Source of the DNA: Methylococcaceae bacterium
Lineage (GTDB): Bacteria; Pseudomonadota; Gammaproteobacteria; Methylococcales; Methylomonadaceae
Direction: 5' to 3'
DNA: 9,431 bases
Assembly (NCBI GenBank): GCA_947484105.1
Contig: CANKON010000037.1
Location: 1 to 9,431 of the forward strand
Under the pieces are notes generated by a model. The model did not search any database, was not told the DNA's origin, and saw only the letters and a list, made by a program, of their open reading frames with translations. Each line of letters starts with the position of its first letter. Position 1 is the first letter of the stretch. This document shows, piece by piece, positions 6,015-9,431 of this stretch. The position numbers were made by a program, and so were the translations under genes.

Positions 6015-7268
6015 ATGAAAATGCAACAAAAACGTAATCATTGCCGAATGCTAAAAGCGGTAACAGGGAGTTTATTACTTGCAGGTTTTATCGCAAATGC
6101 TCATGCGGGAGCGATTGCCGATTTAACAGGTTACGATGCAAACGAAACCTCGTTGTTAAAAAACAACGGAATCACAGTTGGTGGCTGGGCAAACACAGGT
6201 ATTACTTACAATGCCTCAAATCCTGCAAATAATTTCAACGGCACGGTAACGTTTGGTGATCGTTCAAGTGAAGTGCAATTAAATCAATTAAACCTTTTCA
6301 TTCAACGTGCGGTTGCAACGGAAGGTTCAGGTTGGGATTTTGGCGGACGTTTTGATGCAATGTTCGGCAGTGATGCAATTTTCACACAATCCTACGGTTC
6401 GCTCGGCGGACATTGGGATAGAAAACTCATCAATGAACGTTTTTACAATTTGGCAATGCCACAAGCCTACGCCGAAATTTACGCGCCATTTGGCAACGGT
6501 TTAAACATCAAAGTCGGACATTTTTACACGCCAATCGGTTATGAAACCGTTCCTGCGCCTGATAATTTTTTCTATACACACGCTTATACCATGCAGTTTG
6601 GCGAACCGTTCACGCATACAGGTGTGTTGTTAAATTACACGGTTGATGCAAATTGGTCGGTTGTCGGTGGCGCATTAACAGGCAGTGAAACTGGCGGTTG
6701 GGATGGCGCATTTGACCAACAACTTGGAAATTGGGGCGGCTTACTTGGCGCAACGTGGACAAGTAACGACAAAGGTACATCGCTTAATTTAACAGGCACA
6801 TACAGCGAAACGTCCGAAACAAACAGCGCGGCGTGGGCAATGTATAGTGCGGTTTTCAAGCACAACATCACAGACAAAACCCATTTGATTTTGCAACATG
6901 ATCACGGCTTTGCAAACGGTGCGGCAACAGGTGGCACTGATGCAACGTGGTATGGCGTAAATACACATTTAATTTATGACATTACTGACACGTTATCAGC
7001 GGGCGTTCGTGGTGAATGGTTCCGCGATCAAAATGGTGTGCGTGTTTTCTCTCCCGCCAGAGCGGGTGGAATTGCTAATGCGGCAAGTTATTACGCCGTA
7101 ACGGCGGGTGTAAATTGGAAACCCAAAACATGGCTAAGTGTGCGTCCAAACGTGCGTTACGATTGGGCGGATGGCACGGATGCAATCAATGGCGGTCAAT
7201 ACCGTCCATTCGGAAATTCAAAACAAGACCAATTTTTATTCTCGACCGATTTTTCAATCACTTTCTAA
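6015..7268 (+). CDS. Outer-membrane beta-barrel porin, BBP2 (OmpL-like) type
   Basis: The 417-residue protein begins with a basic n-region (about 1-14), a hydrophobic core, and an AHA signal-peptidase site at 29-31, so it enters the periplasm through Sec. The mature chain shows alternating hydrophobic and polar strands rich in Gly, Asn, Thr and aromatics. It ends in FSTDFSITF with a terminal Phe, as expected for Bam-inserted barrels. It has the pattern I associate with the putative beta-barrel porin-2 family: a GGWANTGITYNAS start (55-67 region), KVGHFYTPIGYETVPAPDN in the middle, and an EPFTHTGVLLNY strand. AGGA at 6001-6004 supports the ATG at 6015. It is the first gene after a sigma-54 promoter and lies 18 bp before amt, so it is very likely induced by nitrogen limitation. 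The substrate is unknown; passage of ammonium or a small nitrogen compound is inferred from context only. Confidence 0.87.
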   Translation: MKMQQKRNHCRMLKAVTGSLLLAGFIANAHAGAIADLTGYDANETSLLKNNGITVGGWANTGITYNASNPANNFNGTVTFGDRSSEVQLNQLNLFIQRAVATEGSGWDFGGRFDAMFGSDAIFTQSYGSLGGHWDRKLINERFYNLAMPQAYAEIYAPFGNGLNIKVGHFYTPIGYETVPAPDNFFYTHAYTMQFGEPFTHTGVLLNYTVDANWSVVGGALTGSETGGWDGAFDQQLGNWGGLLGATWTSNDKGTSLNLTGTYSETSETNSAAWAMYSAVFKHNITDKTHLILQHDHGFANGAATGGTDATWYGVNTHLIYDITDTLSAGVRGEWFRDQNGVRVFSPARAGGIANAASYYAVTAGVNWKPKTWLSVRPNVRYDWADGTDAINGGQYRPFGNSKQDQFLFSTDFSITF

Positions 7269-7286
7269 TTTCACGAAGGCAAAGCT

Positions 7287-8678
7287 ATGAACAAATTTTT
7301 GTGTAGTTTAAGTGGGGTATCGTTACTTAGCGCGAGTGCGCTCAGTTTTGCAGAGGAAGTTGCCGCACCAACCGTTAACAAAGGTGACACCGCTTGGGTG
7401 ATGCTTTCGACGATTTTAGTAATTTTGATGATTGTGCCAGGTTTAGCGTTGTTTTATGGCGGTATGGTTCGCGCTAAAAATATGCTTTCCATCTTGATGC
7501 AAGTTTTTGTCATTTTTTCAATGATTGCGCTTTTATGGACAATTTATGGCTACAGCGTGGCATTCACAGAAGGTAATGCGTTTTTTGGCGGTTTGAGCAA
7601 AATGTTCTTAAAAGGCATTACGCCTGATTCACTTGCCGCAACATTTAGCAAAGGCGTAGCCATTCCCGAATTTGCGTATGTGGCGTTCCAATTAACCTTT
7701 GCAGCAATTACACCTGCCATCATTATTGGCGCGTTTGCAGAACGTATTAAATTTTCAGCGGTTTTATTATTTACCGCGATTTGGTTCACTTTTTCATATT
7801 TACCACTCGCACACATGGTTTGGTATTGGGCAGGTCCTGACGCTTACACCGATGCAACAGCAGCAGAAGCCGCAACGGCAACAGCAGGCTTTTTATTCCA
7901 AAAAGGCGCGTTAGATTTTGCAGGCGGTTCAGTTGTTCATATCAACGCGGGCGTGGCGGGTTTAGTCGGCAGTTTGTTAATTGGCAAGCGTATCGGTTAC
8001 GGACGTGAATCCCTTGCACCACATAGCGTCACGATGACGATGATCGGCGCGTCTTTACTTTGGGTAGGTTGGTTTGGTTTTAACGTCGGCTCAAACTTAG
8101 AAGCGAATGGTTTAGCAACCTTAGTCTTTTTAAATACATTATTAGCCACTGCAGCGGCAACACTTTCATGGATGGGTGCAGAATGGCTCATGCGTGGCAA
8201 ACCGAGTATGTTAGGCGCGGCTTCAGGTGCAATTGCTGGTTTAGTTGTCATTACGCCAGCTTGCGGCTGGTCTGGTGTGATGGGCGCAATTTTCTTAGGT
8301 TTAGCATCAGGCGCGGTTTGTTTTTGGGCAGTCACCATTTTGAAAGCAAAATTGAAATATGACGATTCACTTGACGCATTTGGTGTTCATGGCATCGGCG
8401 GCATCGTAGGCGCATTAGGTACAGCCGTTGTGGCAAATCCAGCATTAGGCGGGACAGGTGTTTGGGATTATGTTGCTAACGCTGCGGCTGAATATAATTT
8501 TGGCGCACAATTTATTAGCCAATTTTGGGGGGTCGCGGTCGCGGTAATTTGGTCTGCGGTAGTTTCTTATGTTGCTTATAAAATTGTTGATTCGGTTGTT
8601 GGTTTGCGTGTCAGCGAAGAAGATGAACGTCAAGGTTTAGACACAACAACACATGGCGAAACAGCTTATCACCTATAA
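7287..8678 (+). CDS. amt: Ammonium transporter, Amt family
   Basis: An inner-membrane channel for NH4+/NH3 of 463 residues. A cleavable signal peptide ends near FAE (21-23), as in E. coli AmtB, followed by 11 expected transmembrane segments. Diagnostic residues are present: FYGGMVRAKN (56-65), LDFAGGSVVHINAG (209-222) with Asp210 and the pore His218, WFGFNVGSN (262-270), and DAFGVHGIGGIVG (363-375) with the second pore His368. The cytosolic tail carries GLRVSEEDERQGLD and HGE-AY (439-461), the segment that couples channel opening and takes part in GlnK docking. GAAGG (7275-7279) sits 7 nt before the ATG. It is co-transcribed with the porin and lies 75 bp before glnK. Named amt rather than amtB because a second paralogue follows glnK. 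Confidence 0.97.
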   Translation: MNKFLCSLSGVSLLSASALSFAEEVAAPTVNKGDTAWVMLSTILVILMIVPGLALFYGGMVRAKNMLSILMQVFVIFSMIALLWTIYGYSVAFTEGNAFFGGLSKMFLKGITPDSLAATFSKGVAIPEFAYVAFQLTFAAITPAIIIGAFAERIKFSAVLLFTAIWFTFSYLPLAHMVWYWAGPDAYTDATAAEAATATAGFLFQKGALDFAGGSVVHINAGVAGLVGSLLIGKRIGYGRESLAPHSVTMTMIGASLLWVGWFGFNVGSNLEANGLATLVFLNTLLATAAATLSWMGAEWLMRGKPSMLGAASGAIAGLVVITPACGWSGVMGAIFLGLASGAVCFWAVTILKAKLKYDDSLDAFGVHGIGGIVGALGTAVVANPALGGTGVWDYVANAAAEYNFGAQFISQFWGVAVAVIWSAVVSYVAYKIVDSVVGLRVSEEDERQGLDTTTHGETAYHL

Positions 8679-8687
8679 TTTTTGTGT

Positions 8688-9092
<405 letters not shown>

Positions 9093-9097
9093 TTGTT

Positions 9098-9431
9098 ATG
9101 CAAACGAAAGTTAAATTTCAGACGTGGCTTCTTGCCGCGTCTTTTTTTATTTTGCCGCAAACTATTTTTGCAGCAGAGTTAAATCAGGCGAACACCGCAT
9201 GGGTTCTGACCTCAACAGCCTTGGTTTTGTTTATGACAATTCCAGGGCTTTCCTTGTTTTACGGCGGTTTAGTTCGCAGTAAAAACGTGCTGTCAGTGTT
9301 GATGCAATGTTTTGCGATTACTTGTCTCGTGTCGCTTTTGTGGCTCGCAGGCGTTTATAGTTTGATTTTTGCGGACGGCGGCGAGTCGCAAGCGTGGATT
9401 GGCAGTTTTGCGAAAGCATTTTTGCCTAATA
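9098..9431 (+). CDS. amt: Second Amt-family ammonium transporter (partial, 5' end only)
   Basis: It is open from an ATG 5 bp after the glnK stop to the window end (111 codons seen). The start encodes a signal peptide: a basic MQTKVKFQTW, a hydrophobic LLAASFFILP, and a cleavage site near TIFAAE. It continues with NTAWVLTSTALVLFM and the family hallmark FYGGLVRSKNVLSVLMQ, which aligns with the first transporter in this window. It is clearly a paralogue, not a copy, since many positions differ. The best ribosome site, GAGGAAG, lies inside the glnK end (9078-9084), 13 nt before the ATG, so translation is probably coupled to glnK. Codons 8-18 coincide with a strong intrinsic terminator, which is described separately. 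No other start would keep the signal peptide. Confidence 0.92.
   Translation, partial: MQTKVKFQTWLLAASFFILPQTIFAAELNQANTAWVLTSTALVLFMTIPGLSLFYGGLVRSKNVLSVLMQCFAITCLVSLLWLAGVYSLIFADGGESQAWIGSFAKAFLPN
9120..9153 (+). terminator. Intrinsic terminator inside the signal-peptide codons of the second amt
   Basis: AGACGTGGC (9120-9128) and GCCGCGTCT (9134-9142) form a 9-bp stem with eight Watson-Crick pairs and one G-U pair closed by a 5-nt loop (TTCTT). It is followed directly by six more T, one A and four T (9143-9153). This has the geometry of a textbook rho-independent terminator. It starts 27 nt after the glnK stop, as expected for the end of a porin-amt-glnK message, yet it lies fully within an ORF that continues with a normal Amt sequence. 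Confidence 0.8.

Noticed and set aside
6635..6877. Minus-strand ORF inside the porin gene, and similar reverse-strand ORFs within argJ, ackA, amt and glnK
   Set aside because: They are shadows of strongly coding forward frames, with no ribosome sites and no recognisable protein features.

Overview
The window looks like chromosomal DNA of a moderately AT-rich gammaproteobacterium. Evidence for this is the GlnK and Amt sequences, a DUF3530 protein, a Tat-exported MepK/YcbK-type murein endopeptidase and a sigma-54/NtrC-type promoter. A sulfur-oxidising or methylotrophic relative (for example Thiotrichales-like) is only a guess. I see no phage, transposon, tRNA, rRNA or CRISPR.

Layout. (1) Positions 1-3487, + strand: the tail of an unidentified membrane protein, then argJ (arginine biosynthesis), a small lipoprotein of unknown role, a DUF3530 exported alpha/beta-hydrolase-like protein and metF (methylenetetrahydrofolate reductase). 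Gaps are short (4-59 bp), so the genes are probably co-transcribed. (2) 3495-4385, - strand: a Tat-dependent M15/DUF882 peptidase, convergent with metF and divergent from ackA. (3) 4386-4726: a 341-bp gene-free region. It holds a rho-independent terminator pointing + with no + gene in front of it, a TATAAT box upstream and a (TTTTTTC)3 tract, so it may hold a small RNA or an ackA leader attenuator. (4) 4727-5833: acetate kinase with a full active site but a contracted C-terminal region. (5) 5834-9431: a nitrogen-scavenging operon. It has a sigma-54 promoter with an upstream NtrC-like box, a BBP2-type outer-membrane porin, an Amt ammonium transporter, the PII protein glnK, and the start of a second amt cut by the window end.

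How the genes work together. The last block reads as one nitrogen-starvation unit. Under low nitrogen, NtrC would activate the sigma-54 promoter. The porin could admit a nitrogen source through the outer membrane, Amt would move ammonium across the inner membrane, and GlnK would gate Amt according to its uridylylation and ligand state.

The most striking feature is a near-perfect intrinsic terminator 27 nt after glnK. It lies inside the signal-peptide codons of the second amt, so the same bases appear to serve as terminator and as coding sequence. This suggests that expression of the second transporter is set by read-through or by translation-coupled antitermination.
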